From: Pseudomonadota bacterium
Lineage (GTDB): Bacteria; Desulfobacterota; Syntrophobacteria; Syntrophobacterales; Syntrophobacteraceae
Length of the DNA stretch: 64,000 nucleotides
NCBI GenBank assembly: GCA_023416335.1
Contig: JAEZHY010000167.1
Span: forward strand, 11,640-75,639
Direction of reading: 5' to 3'
The notes below the pieces were generated by a model. That model made no database searches and had not been told where the DNA came from. It was given only the letters and a program-made list of their open reading frames with translations. The position numbers and the translations under genes are program-made. How positions within the stretch are numbered: position 1 is the first letter of the stretch; each line of letters starts with the position of its first letter. Shown one piece after another: positions 34,189 to 44,484 of this stretch.

Positions 34189-35532
34189 ATGACAGGACAA
34201 ATCAAGAAAGGCGACGTTATTTCCGGAGGTCAGTCAGCGGCAGTCGGTGAAGGGGTGGCCGCAAGGCCCGAACGAGCCCGGCTGATCAGTACGACCACAT
34301 GGATGACCATTATTTTATCCTCCATGTACGGGATCATGTACCTGGACCGCGTAAACATTTCCGTGGCCGCCAAGGACATGATGAAGGAATTTTCGCTTAG
34401 CAATGTGCAAATCGGTTTGGCTTTTTCTGCATTCTCCTGGCCCTACCTGATCGGTCAATTATTCGGCGGGTGGTTTGCAAAACTGTGGGGCTCGCGCATA
34501 ACTTTGGCCGCCTGCGGTATTCTTGTAGCCATTTCGACCCTTGCAACAGGCTTCATCGGAGGGCTGGTGTCGCTGTTTGTCGTCCGTCTCGCCCTTGGAT
34601 GCGGTGAGGGACCATCGTTCTCAGCCGCTACCGCTGCAATGAGGAACTGGTATCCGGAAAGGCGCTTCGGCTTCATCCAGGGCATCACGCACAGCGCAGC
34701 CCGTCTCGGCGGCGCGGTGGCACCGCCCATCGTAGCCTGGATCATAGCGGCCGCCGGCTGGCGCTGGTCCTTCTGGATCTGCGGTCTCATGTCGGCCGTC
34801 TGGGTGCTCATCTGGTGGACCTACTTTCGGGACGACCCGCACGCCCATCCCGGCATGACGGAAAAAGAACTCGAAAAGCTGGCCCCACCCTCCAAGGTCA
34901 CCAAGAAGTCGAAGACGCCCTTCTGGGCACTGGCCAAAAGAATCGGCTCGGTCACGGCCGTCGACTTCTGCTACGGCTGGACCCTCTGGGTATTCATCTC
35001 CTGGATTCCTCTCTATTTCATGAACCGGCATCACCTGGAACTCAAGTCTTCGGCGCTGCTCGCCGGCCTCACCTTCTTCGCAGGCGTTGTGGGCGACACA
35101 ATAGGCGGGAGTTTCTCAGACTGGATCTTCGTCAAAACGGGAAACAAACGGCTGGCGAGAAACGTCCTCATCGCCTGTGCGCTCCTTGTTTCCGGAGGTT
35201 TCCTGTACGCATCGATGTTCACCATGAATATCTCGGCCGTCGTAATACTTCTCGGCGCGGCCTTCTTCTTCCTGGAACTGGTGGTTGGAACAATCTGGGC
35301 CGTCCCGATGGACATCACGCGTGAGTTCGCCGGACTGGCCGGCGGCATGATGAACTTCGGTTTCGGACTCGCAGGAATCTTTTCGCCGATTGTTTTCGGG
35401 TGGGTCATAGATAAGACGGGCAACTGGGACATCCCGTTCGGATGTACCGTGGCCATCTGCGTGATAGGCGCGGTCCTGACCGTCTTCATGCATCCGGAAA
35501 GACCGTTCGTGGCTCCGCAGGAAGCAAAGTAG
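34189..35532 (+). CDS. MFS transporter, ACS (anion:cation symporter) type
   Basis: A 447-residue major facilitator with about 12 membrane helices. YLDRVNISVAAKDMMKEFSLS near the N terminus is the hallmark of the ACS family, which imports organic anions such as tartrate, phthalate, glucarate or hexuronates. The N terminus is about 30 residues longer than usual and hydrophilic. GAGGGG precedes ATG 34189. It follows the ligase gene on the same strand and probably imports the acid used by the pathway; this is inference. Confidence 0.88.
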   Translation: MTGQIKKGDVISGGQSAAVGEGVAARPERARLISTTTWMTIILSSMYGIMYLDRVNISVAAKDMMKEFSLSNVQIGLAFSAFSWPYLIGQLFGGWFAKLWGSRITLAACGILVAISTLATGFIGGLVSLFVVRLALGCGEGPSFSAATAAMRNWYPERRFGFIQGITHSAARLGGAVAPPIVAWIIAAAGWRWSFWICGLMSAVWVLIWWTYFRDDPHAHPGMTEKELEKLAPPSKVTKKSKTPFWALAKRIGSVTAVDFCYGWTLWVFISWIPLYFMNRHHLELKSSALLAGLTFFAGVVGDTIGGSFSDWIFVKTGNKRLARNVLIACALLVSGGFLYASMFTMNISAVVILLGAAFFFLELVVGTIWAVPMDITREFAGLAGGMMNFGFGLAGIFSPIVFGWVIDKTGNWDIPFGCTVAICVIGAVLTVFMHPERPFVAPQEAK

Positions 35533-35621
35533 GCGGATATTATCGTAGAAGTCGGAACGCGGAAGGGAAAGGAGAGGATAAGCTTCCTCTTTCCCCTTCC
35601 CTGTCGGTTGGTCGAATTCAG

Positions 35622-35652
35622 AAAGGCTGTGAGCAAACGCTCACGGCCTTTT
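35622..35652. terminator. Bidirectional rho-independent terminator
   Basis: AAGGCTGTGAGC, loop AAAC, then GCTCACGGCCTT; the stem of about ten pairs has one G-T wobble and is followed by TTTT on the plus strand. On the other strand the arm ends in AAAGG/TTTC. It lies between the convergent transporter and small membrane protein genes and can stop both. Confidence 0.8.
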
Positions 35653-35675
35653 GCTCTTGTCGCAACGCCCCGGGA

Positions 35676-35948
35676 TCAATGAATCGTGGGCCGTTCCTCT
35701 TCTTTTGGCTTAACCAGAGTCAAATGGCCTTTTCCCCGGGATGGGGGCCTCTTCGGGGCGACCGCTCCGCTGCGCAGTTCGAACCCGTAGAGATCCCGCA
35801 CATAGCGGTACACGATGGCTGCCGGCTTCCCGACAAAGACGATTCCGCCCAGCATGACGGCCATGGCCACACCGGGGTTTATGCTGAATATAAGAACCCC
35901 CGTATAAATGAGCGTGGCCCCGAACAGCGCTGAAATAATCTGGAGCAT
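35676..35948 (-). CDS. Small membrane protein of unknown function
   Basis: A 90-residue protein with two membrane helices (about residues 2-22 and 27-48) and a basic C-terminal tail (SGAVAPKRPPSRGKGHL). AAGGAA precedes ATG 35948. I do not recognise a family. It is convergent with the transporter gene. Confidence 0.65.
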   Translation of the reverse strand: MLQIISALFGATLIYTGVLIFSINPGVAMAVMLGGIVFVGKPAAIVYRYVRDLYGFELRSGAVAPKRPPSRGKGHLTLVKPKEEERPTIH

Positions 35949-36448
35949 CTCTGTTTCCTTAACGGTTGATTTGGATATCGGCTCCTACGCATCGTTCGAC
36001 AGCAGTGAGTTTATCCAAATATTTCTTTTCCGGTATTCATATTATACTGCAAAGGTCTTGACCAGAGAAATACTGCATCGCCCGGCCCGAACTTCTAATT
36101 TGATCTGATCGGGGTGGCAGCGGCGCTCCATTTGAAAGCGTCACAAAGCTTACACCGAGAAGGAAGAGAAACTGCCGAACTCATGTCAATTACTTGACAA
36201 TCAACCACAATTCCCACCCGGATCGAACCTCACCAGAACCGTTTTCCACATTTCATAAGGGCAAATCAGGATATCGCAGGCGCCGGGGCTTTGGGTCCTG
36301 CGCCTTTCCAGTCTCTTTCGAACGGAGGGAGAACCGAATGGCCTCCATTTTGCTTTGAAACAATCGGTTGAGTCCAGAGTACGGGTGTCGTGCCCGACGG
36401 ATCTCATTTTTTCCAATATAAGCTTTAGGTAAACCCGGAGCACGGAGC
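35949..36448. other. Non-coding stretch before the glycosyltransferase cluster
   Basis: About 500 bases without a supported gene. It has the inverted repeat TGTCAA, TTAC, TTGACA (36184-36199), which includes a consensus -35 hexamer, but I see no good -10 at the right spacing. The promoter of the large glycosyltransferase gene is probably here. Confidence 0.45.
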
Positions 36449-39400
36449 ATGGTCGGAAAAAACCTCCGAATACTTTTCGTCTATCGATCCGATGTTGATG
36501 TGAACGGAGGAGCCGCCGGAGTAATGAACAAAACCTGCGAGGCCCTGAGAAAGCTGGGCGTCCAGGTTGAAATAACTCATGAGATGTACCCCGAAACTTC
36601 CGGCTTCGATGCCGTCCATGCCTTCAATATCTGGTCTCCTCCCACAGCCCTGGCCCAACTCAAACACTTCAGGCAATCGGGAGTCCCTGTAATCTGGTCT
36701 CCTTTCTATCTGGACTGGTGCGAATATGCGTGGGCGAACCTGGCATTCGAATTGATCTATCGCAGGGAACACTCGCAGGAAGAGAGAGCGAAGATTTTCA
36801 ACGCATTTACCACAGGCGCCCTTGAGATCAACGGGCTGGCCCAATGGAAGCAAAATGAGGTGTTCCCGGGGTTTCACCGGATACTGAAAGAAATGCTCTC
36901 GAGCGTCGATTATCTTTGCGTCACCAGCCACCGGGAAATCCAGAAACTGGTTCAGATCACCGGCAGGAATTCCATCCCCTTTGCGGTCACCCCCCACGGG
37001 GTTGAGGCAAAACCTTTTGCATCCGCGTCGCCTTTGCCTTTTGCGTCCAAATACGGTGTCCGGGATTTTGTGCTTTGCGTCGGAGCTGTTGAGAGCAGAA
37101 AAAACCAGCTGATGCTGATCGAGGCCTTGAAGGGTACTGCTTTGCCCATTGTCCTCATCGGCCCCGCATTCGAGCCCCCTTACCTCGAAGCCTGCCTTAA
37201 ATCGGGCGGACAGATGGTGCTTCACACCGGGAAACTCGGACCGGACATGGTGGCCTCAGCTTATAGAGCGGCATCCGTACACGCTCTTCCCAGTTATGCC
37301 GAAGGGGCAGCCCTGGCCAATCTTGAGGCGGCGGTCTCCCGTTGCGCAATGGTGGTAAGCAACAGGTCATCGGAATTTGAGTACTTCGGGGACGGCCCCT
37401 TTTTCTGCAGCCCCAACGACCCCTCGTCCATCCGGGAAGCGGTGCGACTCGGAATGGAATCCAGTCGGAAAGAAAATGAACGATGGGAAGCGCTCGGCAG
37501 AAAAATCGAAGAAAAATACACTTGGGAGAGAACGGCTGAACTCACCCTGGAAGTGTACGAACGCGTTTTGACCAAAAAATTGACGCGGCCTGCGGGTTTA
37601 TCGCATCCAGTTGCGCCGCGTTCCGCGGGTCCACAGGGTAATCGGTTCGAGGGCAAAATCCCTGTCGTCTGGAGCGGCCCTGTTTTCAACCGTAGCGGTA
37701 CGGCCGACCAGGCACGGAACTTCATCAGGCGCATGCGGGAGAGTTGGCCCTTATTTGTGCGGCCAGCCGGGAAATACGACGAGAGTTTCGTCTCCGGGAT
37801 CGACCCCGACGAAGTCCGAAAGCTGGCTTCTCAAGTGAAGCTGCCCGACTCACCTTACATTTCGATCCTGAGCGGACCGGCCTATTCGTTCGAAAGAGAC
37901 CCGGGAGCCGTTTACAACATTGGCAAGACCACCTTTGAGACTGACGGGCTGAGTGCCGAGTGGGTTTCGAAGTGCAACCTGATGGACGAAATCTGGGTCC
38001 CAACGGAGTTCAACGCTGAGACATTTCGCAGGAGCGGAGTAAAAGTCCCCCTGTTTGTTATCCCGGAGGGAGTCGATCCCGACTTCTATCGGCCCGGGCT
38101 CCAGCCGCTTTCGATTCCAGGTCTCAAGGGATTCACCTTCCTTTCGGTTTTTGAGTGGACGTTTCGCAAGGGTTGGGATCTCCTGCTGAAAGCGTGGGCG
38201 GACGCCTTTTCGGCCGCCGATGACGTACGCCTTCTTCTTCTGACCCATCCGGAGGAAGGCACAAATACGAATATCCAGGCGCTAATGGAGGAATATCTCA
38301 ATTCCATTGGACGCTCTTTACGCGACGTCGCACCGATTTCAATTATCAGAGATCAGATTCCTCAATCGCAAATGCCCCACCTGTACGCGACGGCAGATGC
38401 ATTCGTGCTCCCGTCCCGCGGAGAGGGCTGGGGGCGGCCATACATCGAAGCCATGTCCTGCAGCCTCCCTGTAATCGGGACAGGGTGGAGCGGCAACCTG
38501 GCCTTCATGAACGAGGAAAACTCTTACCTGATACAAACGAACGGACTTGAAGCAGTCGACGGGAGAATGGAGCTTCCGTTTTACAGGGGACAGCATTGGA
38601 GTTCTCCTTCTCCGGACCATCTTCCAAGGCTGCTGCGGTATGTTTTTACACACAGGGATGAAGCCGGAGAGAAAGGACAACGGGCCAGACGAGACATCGC
38701 AGCCCGTTGGAGCTGGGATAAAAGCACGGCACAGGCCCTATCCAGAATTCGAACGGTCTGCTCCGAGCTGGAAGGCAAATCGGAAAGAAAGACTTCAATC
38801 GAGCGGGCCGTACAAGGAAACGGGAACGTTCGTTGCCTCAGGTGGGAAGGTCTCCAGTTTGCCTGGCATTCCATGGCATTGATCAACCGGGAACTGTGCC
38901 TCAGATTGATAGATGCGGGGCACGAACTCTCCATTCTCCGCTATCTGCCCGAAGAATTCGGGGTGGAAAAAGACCCGCGGTTCAAAAAACTCGCGGCACG
39001 GGTTCGCGCTCCTCTTTCACGCCCGGCCGAAATTCACGTACGGCACCATTTCCCGCCCGATTTCAACCCTCCACCCGAAGGGCGCTGGATCATGATCCAG
39101 CCCTGGGAGTACGGCCGCATCCCGCAGGAATGGGTTGAACCGATGTCGCGGCTTGTGGATGAAATATGGGTCCCGAGCAGGTATGTAATGAAATCCTACA
39201 TCGCAAGCGGGATTCCCTCCGATATCGTTCGAGTCGTACCGAACGGTGTGAATACAGGCATTTTCAATCCGGAGGCAAAGCCTTTTGCCCTTCCGACCGA
39301 GAAGAAATTCAAATTCCTCTTCGTAGGAGGGATTATCTGGCGAAAGGGTTTGGATGTCCTTCTCCAGGCTTACCGCCAGGCATTTTCGAGTTCGGACGAT

Positions 39401-39964
39401 GTTTCGCTCGTGATCAAGGAAATCGGAAATTCCAATTTTTACAAAGGCATGGGATCTCCCGAAATAATACGGGAAATCCAGCAGGACCAGTCCGCCCCCG
39501 AGATAATTCACCTGGGCGAGATGTTTTCTGAAGAGCAGATGGCCGGGCTTTACACGGCATGTGACTGCCTCGTTCATTCCTACCGGGGCGAGGGCTTCGC
39601 CCTGCCCGTCCTGGAGGCAATGGCCTGCGGACTGCCGGTCGCAGTCACGGAAGGCGGGGCGACGGACGATTTCTGCCGACAGGATACGGCTTTTCTGATT
39701 CCGGCAGAACACAAAGGATTCTATCACAATGAAATAAAGTTCGCGGGAGGTCCAGGATGGGTTTTGGAACCGAATCCACAGGCCCTGGCCGAACTGTTGC
39801 GCCACATCCGCAATTCTGCCGATGAGACAGCTTTAAAGGCGGAGCGCGGGCTGGAACTGGCCAGGACGAAGTTTGCCTGGGACAACGTATTCGAATGCGT
39901 GCAGGAGCGCCTGGCGGCACTGATAAAAAAGCCGGTTCGGAGAATGCATAGCCTCAAGGTATAG
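36449..39964 (+). CDS. Giant glycosyltransferase with three GT4 modules
   Basis: A 1171-residue protein made of three GT-B folds in tandem. Module 1 (about 5-375) has the family EX7E-type motif in AEGAALANLEAA. Module 2 (about 405-760) has GEGWGRPYIEAMSCSLPV. Module 3 (about 790-1155) has GEGFALPVLEAMACGLPV. Each carries the nucleotide-sugar-binding C-terminal half of GT family 4. No signal peptide or membrane helix is seen, so it should work at the cytoplasmic face on a lipid-linked or protein acceptor. Most bacterial GT4 enzymes have one module (about 380 residues). A GGAGC site precedes ATG 36449. It is the first gene of the glycan cluster. Confidence 0.88.
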   Translation: MVGKNLRILFVYRSDVDVNGGAAGVMNKTCEALRKLGVQVEITHEMYPETSGFDAVHAFNIWSPPTALAQLKHFRQSGVPVIWSPFYLDWCEYAWANLAFELIYRREHSQEERAKIFNAFTTGALEINGLAQWKQNEVFPGFHRILKEMLSSVDYLCVTSHREIQKLVQITGRNSIPFAVTPHGVEAKPFASASPLPFASKYGVRDFVLCVGAVESRKNQLMLIEALKGTALPIVLIGPAFEPPYLEACLKSGGQMVLHTGKLGPDMVASAYRAASVHALPSYAEGAALANLEAAVSRCAMVVSNRSSEFEYFGDGPFFCSPNDPSSIREAVRLGMESSRKENERWEALGRKIEEKYTWERTAELTLEVYERVLTKKLTRPAGLSHPVAPRSAGPQGNRFEGKIPVVWSGPVFNRSGTADQARNFIRRMRESWPLFVRPAGKYDESFVSGIDPDEVRKLASQVKLPDSPYISILSGPAYSFERDPGAVYNIGKTTFETDGLSAEWVSKCNLMDEIWVPTEFNAETFRRSGVKVPLFVIPEGVDPDFYRPGLQPLSIPGLKGFTFLSVFEWTFRKGWDLLLKAWADAFSAADDVRLLLLTHPEEGTNTNIQALMEEYLNSIGRSLRDVAPISIIRDQIPQSQMPHLYATADAFVLPSRGEGWGRPYIEAMSCSLPVIGTGWSGNLAFMNEENSYLIQTNGLEAVDGRMELPFYRGQHWSSPSPDHLPRLLRYVFTHRDEAGEKGQRARRDIAARWSWDKSTAQALSRIRTVCSELEGKSERKTSIERAVQGNGNVRCLRWEGLQFAWHSMALINRELCLRLIDAGHELSILRYLPEEFGVEKDPRFKKLAARVRAPLSRPAEIHVRHHFPPDFNPPPEGRWIMIQPWEYGRIPQEWVEPMSRLVDEIWVPSRYVMKSYIASGIPSDIVRVVPNGVNTGIFNPEAKPFALPTEKKFKFLFVGGIIWRKGLDVLLQAYRQAFSSSDDVSLVIKEIGNSNFYKGMGSPEIIREIQQDQSAPEIIHLGEMFSEEQMAGLYTACDCLVHSYRGEGFALPVLEAMACGLPVAVTEGGATDDFCRQDTAFLIPAEHKGFYHNEIKFAGGPGWVLEPNPQALAELLRHIRNSADETALKAERGLELARTKFAWDNVFECVQERLAALIKKPVRRMHSLKV

Positions 39965-40084
39965 TTTCTGCCCGTATCGAGGATGATCTGTCCGAACATT
40001 CTTCTACTAACATAAAAGTCTAGGCCGGTTTCCTATTATAGCAATGGCAAAATCTATGAAATTTCTTCCAGGATGGAGCTTGTA

Positions 40085-40783
40085 ATGGAAAATCGCATCA
40101 GCGAGTGTATGTCAATTCTGAACAGAATGAGAAATCTGCTGCTGCAGGTTGGCTCAAAATCTTCTACCAGCACTACTTATCAGAACGATATTGCTCAATA
40201 TATACTAAGAAATGCTGAAAGAGAGGAAGCAATTATCGAAATTGGGTGTTTCAAAGGAGGTTTAACGGCTCAACTTGCTTTTATGGCGAAGGTAACAGCT
40301 TCTAGATTGTATACTATAGACATTGACCCTACATGGGTATCGCACACTGAAGCCCTTCTGCAAAGATTCAACCTGAATACACATACTACCTATTATCGTG
40401 GTACTTTTGATGATTTTGCCCGTACGACCATATTTACCAGAAAGCCTTTGCTATTGGTAATAGATGGAGATCACCGCTATGAAGCTGTCATTAAGGATAT
40501 ACAATCAATATACAGACTCAACCAAATTCCCAAGGCGGTTGCATTTCACGATTTTAGCCTGCGATATGTCGAAAAATTCAATACATTTGTGGATAGAGCC
40601 ATTTTCGACAGCTTTGGACAGAATATCGAATTGATCAGAATCGGGCAAAAGATTGATGATTCTCCATACATGCCAAAAAAATCTAATCCCGATCCAAAAG
40701 AAGGCTTTTATTGGGAAGAACACGGTTCGGAAGGGGTCATTCTATTCCCTCCCGAGAAGTTACCTCTCCACGCCGGGGTGTAA
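40085..40783 (+). CDS. SAM-dependent methyltransferase in AT-rich DNA
   Basis: A 232-residue class I methyltransferase. The SAM motif is AIIEIGCFKGGLTAQLAF, followed by YTIDIDP and LLVIDGDHRYEAVIKDI, as in the Methyltransf_24 or rhamnosyl/cephalosporin-hydroxylase-like families often found in glycan clusters. The four residues before the chosen start are open, but ATG 40085 has GGAG six bases upstream. The gene is clearly AT-richer than its neighbours and has different codon preferences (many AAT, ATA, TTT), which suggests it was acquired. It probably methylates a sugar; this is inference from the neighbours. Confidence 0.8.
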   Translation: MENRISECMSILNRMRNLLLQVGSKSSTSTTYQNDIAQYILRNAEREEAIIEIGCFKGGLTAQLAFMAKVTASRLYTIDIDPTWVSHTEALLQRFNLNTHTTYYRGTFDDFARTTIFTRKPLLLVIDGDHRYEAVIKDIQSIYRLNQIPKAVAFHDFSLRYVEKFNTFVDRAIFDSFGQNIELIRIGQKIDDSPYMPKKSNPDPKEGFYWEEHGSEGVILFPPEKLPLHAGV

Positions 40784-41053
40784 TTTAAAAGGGCAATCGC
40801 TCGCTAAGGGACGGTCAGGAGAGTGCCGGCTCTATGCAGAAGACAGCATTTGGAAAATAGGTCGATGCAACACTCTATTGCAACCGACCTTTGGACGAAT
40901 GGCTGTCGTCGGCAATGGGAACCGGTTTCTTCACGTACTCAAAATCGACGTCTGACAGACCTGTGGCGACATGGTTCATCGCAGCAGCGCCCGGCGAAGA
41001 CCATTGGCCAAATGGACTGCCAGGGTTATCCGACTTCAGCAACCCGGGATTTT
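40784..41053. other. Convergent intergenic gap
   Basis: Space between the methyltransferase stop and the stop of the minus-strand giant enzyme. Short frames occur on both strands but none has a ribosome binding site. No T-tract terminator is seen. Confidence 0.4.
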
Positions 41054-44000
41054 CTATCTCAAACAAGAGGGCTCACCTCTGAGGGGTGCATTGACTTTAG
41101 TGGAAATCGCCTCAAGTGATTGTTGTATTTTAGCAGCCAGCTTTAAATCATTGAGTTTTCGCGCGATCTGCTCGGCCTGGCTCAACAGGTTCATTGCCAG
41201 GGCAGGGTTTCGGGTTTCGATAAACAACCTCGCAGCCTCCATCAACACGTCCAGGACAAAAGGTTGATTATCGATCGACCTCATTTCCCGCACCGCTTCC
41301 AGGAGCACTTTTGTCGCCGCCTCAGACTGCCTGAGTTGAACCAGGTTTCTTGCCGTCCCCATAAGAACCATGACCGGCACGGCATACTGGTAATACTTCA
41401 TCAGATTTTCCGTTTTCTCCTGTGCACTTACACTCAAACCCTGAGCGAACAGCGGAATCCCCTTGAATCTCTCCGGGAGTGCTTTTTCATATGCCCAAGC
41501 TATCCTGAGGCGGCTTTCCCGGGATTGATAGTCCATTCCCCCGTCATCCGGACTTCTGCGGAACCAGAAGAGAGGTTTTGGAACCACTTCGAGTCTGGCT
41601 CCCGCTATCTGTGCCTTTGCAAGGAAACTTTGCATATCGAACCCATGGTAAGGGGGTGCATCGGTTCCTCCCGAAACCAGGAACACGTCCCGGCGGACCA
41701 GGATCCCGGCAGCTCCGAAGGCATTCCACAACAGGCCTGAAGCCGGCGAACCGCCCAGGGGCAGCCAACGTTTCAACTTCGGCGATGTACCCTCCGGGGA
41801 AGCGCCCGAGAAAACATCGACCGGCGCTGAAACGATGTCGGCCCCGGAGATTTCCACAGCATTCAGGAGCGTGGCTACTGCCCCTTTTTTTGGAATAACA
41901 TCCGTATTCATGAACAGCAGATATGTGCCGCTCGCTTTTGTGGCTGCAACTGGATAAAAATCCTCTTCTCCGTAAGCCTGCAAAATCTTTATCGGCCGAC
42001 TGCAAAGCATCGAAGCGGATTCCGGATCTTTATACCGCCCTATGACTTCACTCGCATCCCCCCCGTAATCGGCCAGGATAATTTCGATCTCCGGGTAGTC
42101 CTGGTATCCAATCGATCGGATCGTCTCCTCCAGGAAAGCCGGATCGCCTTTGTGACTCAGACAGATGGTCACAAGCGGATTTGAAAAGGAAGGAACAACG
42201 TCTTCCTTCGAGCTGATCTGGTCCGCCGGGAAGAGGTCCTCGTGCCATTTTATCCATGCCTTTTCATTGGCTTCAATTTCGACTGCAGGCCGCGCAATTC
42301 GGATGCCGTGAGTAAAGACGGTTTTCAGCTTTTGGGCTAATCCACCGGCGGACCAGTCAAAGCAAATTTCTTTTTCATCTTCGGGGGCTATGAGTTCCGG
42401 AATTCCTCCGGTCTTGCTCGCAAGGAAAGGTATCCTGCCCCCAAGACACTCAAGGACGGTATTAGGTGAGTTATCGACAGGCGATGCCATGACAGCGACC
42501 CGCCCCGGTTGATGGAGGTAGTCTATCGCCCGCGGCTGGTCGAAGTCGCTGATTATCTGCCGGAAAAACGGCCACTTCTCTGCCCTCTCGCTGATGAATT
42601 CCTTGCTGCTTTTGCCCATTACTTCTGCGTGTCTTCCCATGAAGCAGACTCTTAACTCGCTCATCCGCGGGTCTTCAGAGAGGAGGTCCAAAGCATCGCA
42701 GAAGAGTACGAGGCCTTTCCGCGTCTCAAGGCGGCCGAAAAAGACGACCTCATTCACATGGTGGAACTCATCCGGAGTCTTATCCGCTGTGGCGGAACGG
42801 GCGGAGTATGGCAGGATGTACTGTTGAACGAAGCACGACTTGGGTAGGGTCCAGTTATTCTTCCGCATCCAGTTCAGGAGATAATGGCTGGGACTCCAGA
42901 CGACATCGGAGGAAGAAACGCTTACCCGTTCGATATGATCCAGCCCCAGGTCGTCAACCTGATTTACAAATTCGCGATTAGCCTCCCGTATCCACATGGT
43001 TGGGCTATGAGTTCCCGTGCAAAGAAGAGTCTTCCCAAAATCCAGGCCTTGCTTCTTGGCAAGAAAGCAGTAGTAACCCGGCCCCATCATCTCGGTGAAA
43101 TGCACCACATCGAAGTCCCTCTCGCGGAGCCACTCATAAACTCTAAATGCACCGATGAGGTACCATGCGGCAGCGGCATCGAATTCTTCCGAGCCATCCG
43201 GCAACGGCACAAAAGTAATTCCTTTCCTGGCATAGTGAGTTTCCCAGAACTCGATAGATTCTTTCTCGCAGTATCGCCCCCTTGTGTAGAGCAGCGTGAC
43301 ATCATGGCCCGCCGCTGCGAGTGCATCTCCCAGCGAGGTACAAGCGGTCCCTATACCGCCGTTGCGGTACGGGCCGATGAATTCCGGGCTGACGATACAG
43401 ATCCTGATTCGTTTCTTCAGGCCTTCCAGACCGGCACCGTTCAAAGGCAACGCAGGAAATGTTACCAGGGCGACATCGTTAGGATGAAAGGTGGAATCGC
43501 CTTTACTCTGCAATCTGCGCAGCCCCTGAATTTCATCCGCATGAACCTGGAGTTCTCTCTCTTTCTCGGAGATAAAACCGCGCCACATGCTCCCATACTC
43601 GGATGTTTCCGCAAACGTGCGCTTTATCTCGTCAATTTCCGCGGGGATAGACGAAGTCGCCGCGCCCCTGGAGAGTGCCGCATAAAGCTTTTCCACCAGC
43701 GGGAAACAAGCTGCGTTTTCGTTGTCATCATGATGCCGCAGCCCGGCCTGGACAACTGATTCAAGTTTTTCCGAGATCGTGCTCATTTGGGATCGCGGCA
43801 GATCGAGGGCTGTCAGCAAAGATTCTGCCTGTAACCGCCTGTTCCGGAACCAGAGGTCATAGTCCACGATGGCTCGTAGCTTCTCTCCGGAATAGGTCAG
43901 TGCGTCAATATTGGTTTTCAGCCAGAGCAATTGCGCATGAGATGCAGAGAGATTATTGCGTTTCTTGAGCGAAGCAGCGACAGAAGCGGGGTGCCGAATA

Positions 44001-44407
44001 GCGAGGAGGCAAACGGGATCCACTCCGAGTTCATTAAGTATTTCATCCCACAGCGGCAACAAAACTGCAGTTCGGGGATCTTTCACTGCGAAAATGCTGT
44101 CTGTGCGCTCGACTTCCTTCCGGATTATCTCCACCAGTTCATGCCGCAACGACTGTATTTCCGGACGGCTCATCCATCCCTCCGGAAGCGGGAGGGCGAG
44201 GCTTGGATCATCCCAGGTCAGGTTCAGCGCTTTGAGTATCTTTTCGTGGATCGTGAGAATGCTTTTGCTCTCCCAGTAGCCTGACTCGTTCCATTCATCA
44301 GGCGCCATGAGATCCGTTCCCAGGTTGAATCCCAGTTCGCTCAGCAAATTTGCCAGCAGCGATGTTCCGCTTCTGTGCATCCCCAAAATCAAAACTATTC
44401 GGCGCAT
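41054..44407 (-). CDS. Sulfotransferase-GT4-GT2 fusion protein with helical tail
   Basis: A 1117-residue multi-enzyme. Residues 1-250 are a sulfotransferase-type P-loop domain, with GMHRSGTSLLANLL for the 5'-phosphosulfate and RHPASVAASLKKR for the 3'-phosphate. A charged linker leads to a GT4 domain (about 330-740; SPEFIGPYRNGGIG, then DNSPNTVLECLGG). A GT2-like domain follows (about 760-985), in which the usual DDGS and DXD are altered to ADYGGD and NTD, so its activity is uncertain. The last 100 residues are TPR-like helices. ATG 44407 follows AGGTGA; nine extra codons upstream are possible. It is a paralogue of the 799-residue protein at 46604-49003. Confidence 0.83.
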   Translation of the reverse strand: MRRIVLILGMHRSGTSLLANLLSELGFNLGTDLMAPDEWNESGYWESKSILTIHEKILKALNLTWDDPSLALPLPEGWMSRPEIQSLRHELVEIIRKEVERTDSIFAVKDPRTAVLLPLWDEILNELGVDPVCLLAIRHPASVAASLKKRNNLSASHAQLLWLKTNIDALTYSGEKLRAIVDYDLWFRNRRLQAESLLTALDLPRSQMSTISEKLESVVQAGLRHHDDNENAACFPLVEKLYAALSRGAATSSIPAEIDEIKRTFAETSEYGSMWRGFISEKERELQVHADEIQGLRRLQSKGDSTFHPNDVALVTFPALPLNGAGLEGLKKRIRICIVSPEFIGPYRNGGIGTACTSLGDALAAAGHDVTLLYTRGRYCEKESIEFWETHYARKGITFVPLPDGSEEFDAAAAWYLIGAFRVYEWLRERDFDVVHFTEMMGPGYYCFLAKKQGLDFGKTLLCTGTHSPTMWIREANREFVNQVDDLGLDHIERVSVSSSDVVWSPSHYLLNWMRKNNWTLPKSCFVQQYILPYSARSATADKTPDEFHHVNEVVFFGRLETRKGLVLFCDALDLLSEDPRMSELRVCFMGRHAEVMGKSSKEFISERAEKWPFFRQIISDFDQPRAIDYLHQPGRVAVMASPVDNSPNTVLECLGGRIPFLASKTGGIPELIAPEDEKEICFDWSAGGLAQKLKTVFTHGIRIARPAVEIEANEKAWIKWHEDLFPADQISSKEDVVPSFSNPLVTICLSHKGDPAFLEETIRSIGYQDYPEIEIILADYGGDASEVIGRYKDPESASMLCSRPIKILQAYGEEDFYPVAATKASGTYLLFMNTDVIPKKGAVATLLNAVEISGADIVSAPVDVFSGASPEGTSPKLKRWLPLGGSPASGLLWNAFGAAGILVRRDVFLVSGGTDAPPYHGFDMQSFLAKAQIAGARLEVVPKPLFWFRRSPDDGGMDYQSRESRLRIAWAYEKALPERFKGIPLFAQGLSVSAQEKTENLMKYYQYAVPVMVLMGTARNLVQLRQSEAATKVLLEAVREMRSIDNQPFVLDVLMEAARLFIETRNPALAMNLLSQAEQIARKLNDLKLAAKIQQSLEAISTKVNAPLRGEPSCLR

Positions 44408-44484
44408 TTCACCTGTTCCCCCCGATGGACGCATCGATCAATCCTCTCTATGAGTCCTGCAACCAAAATGTATTCGATAAGATC

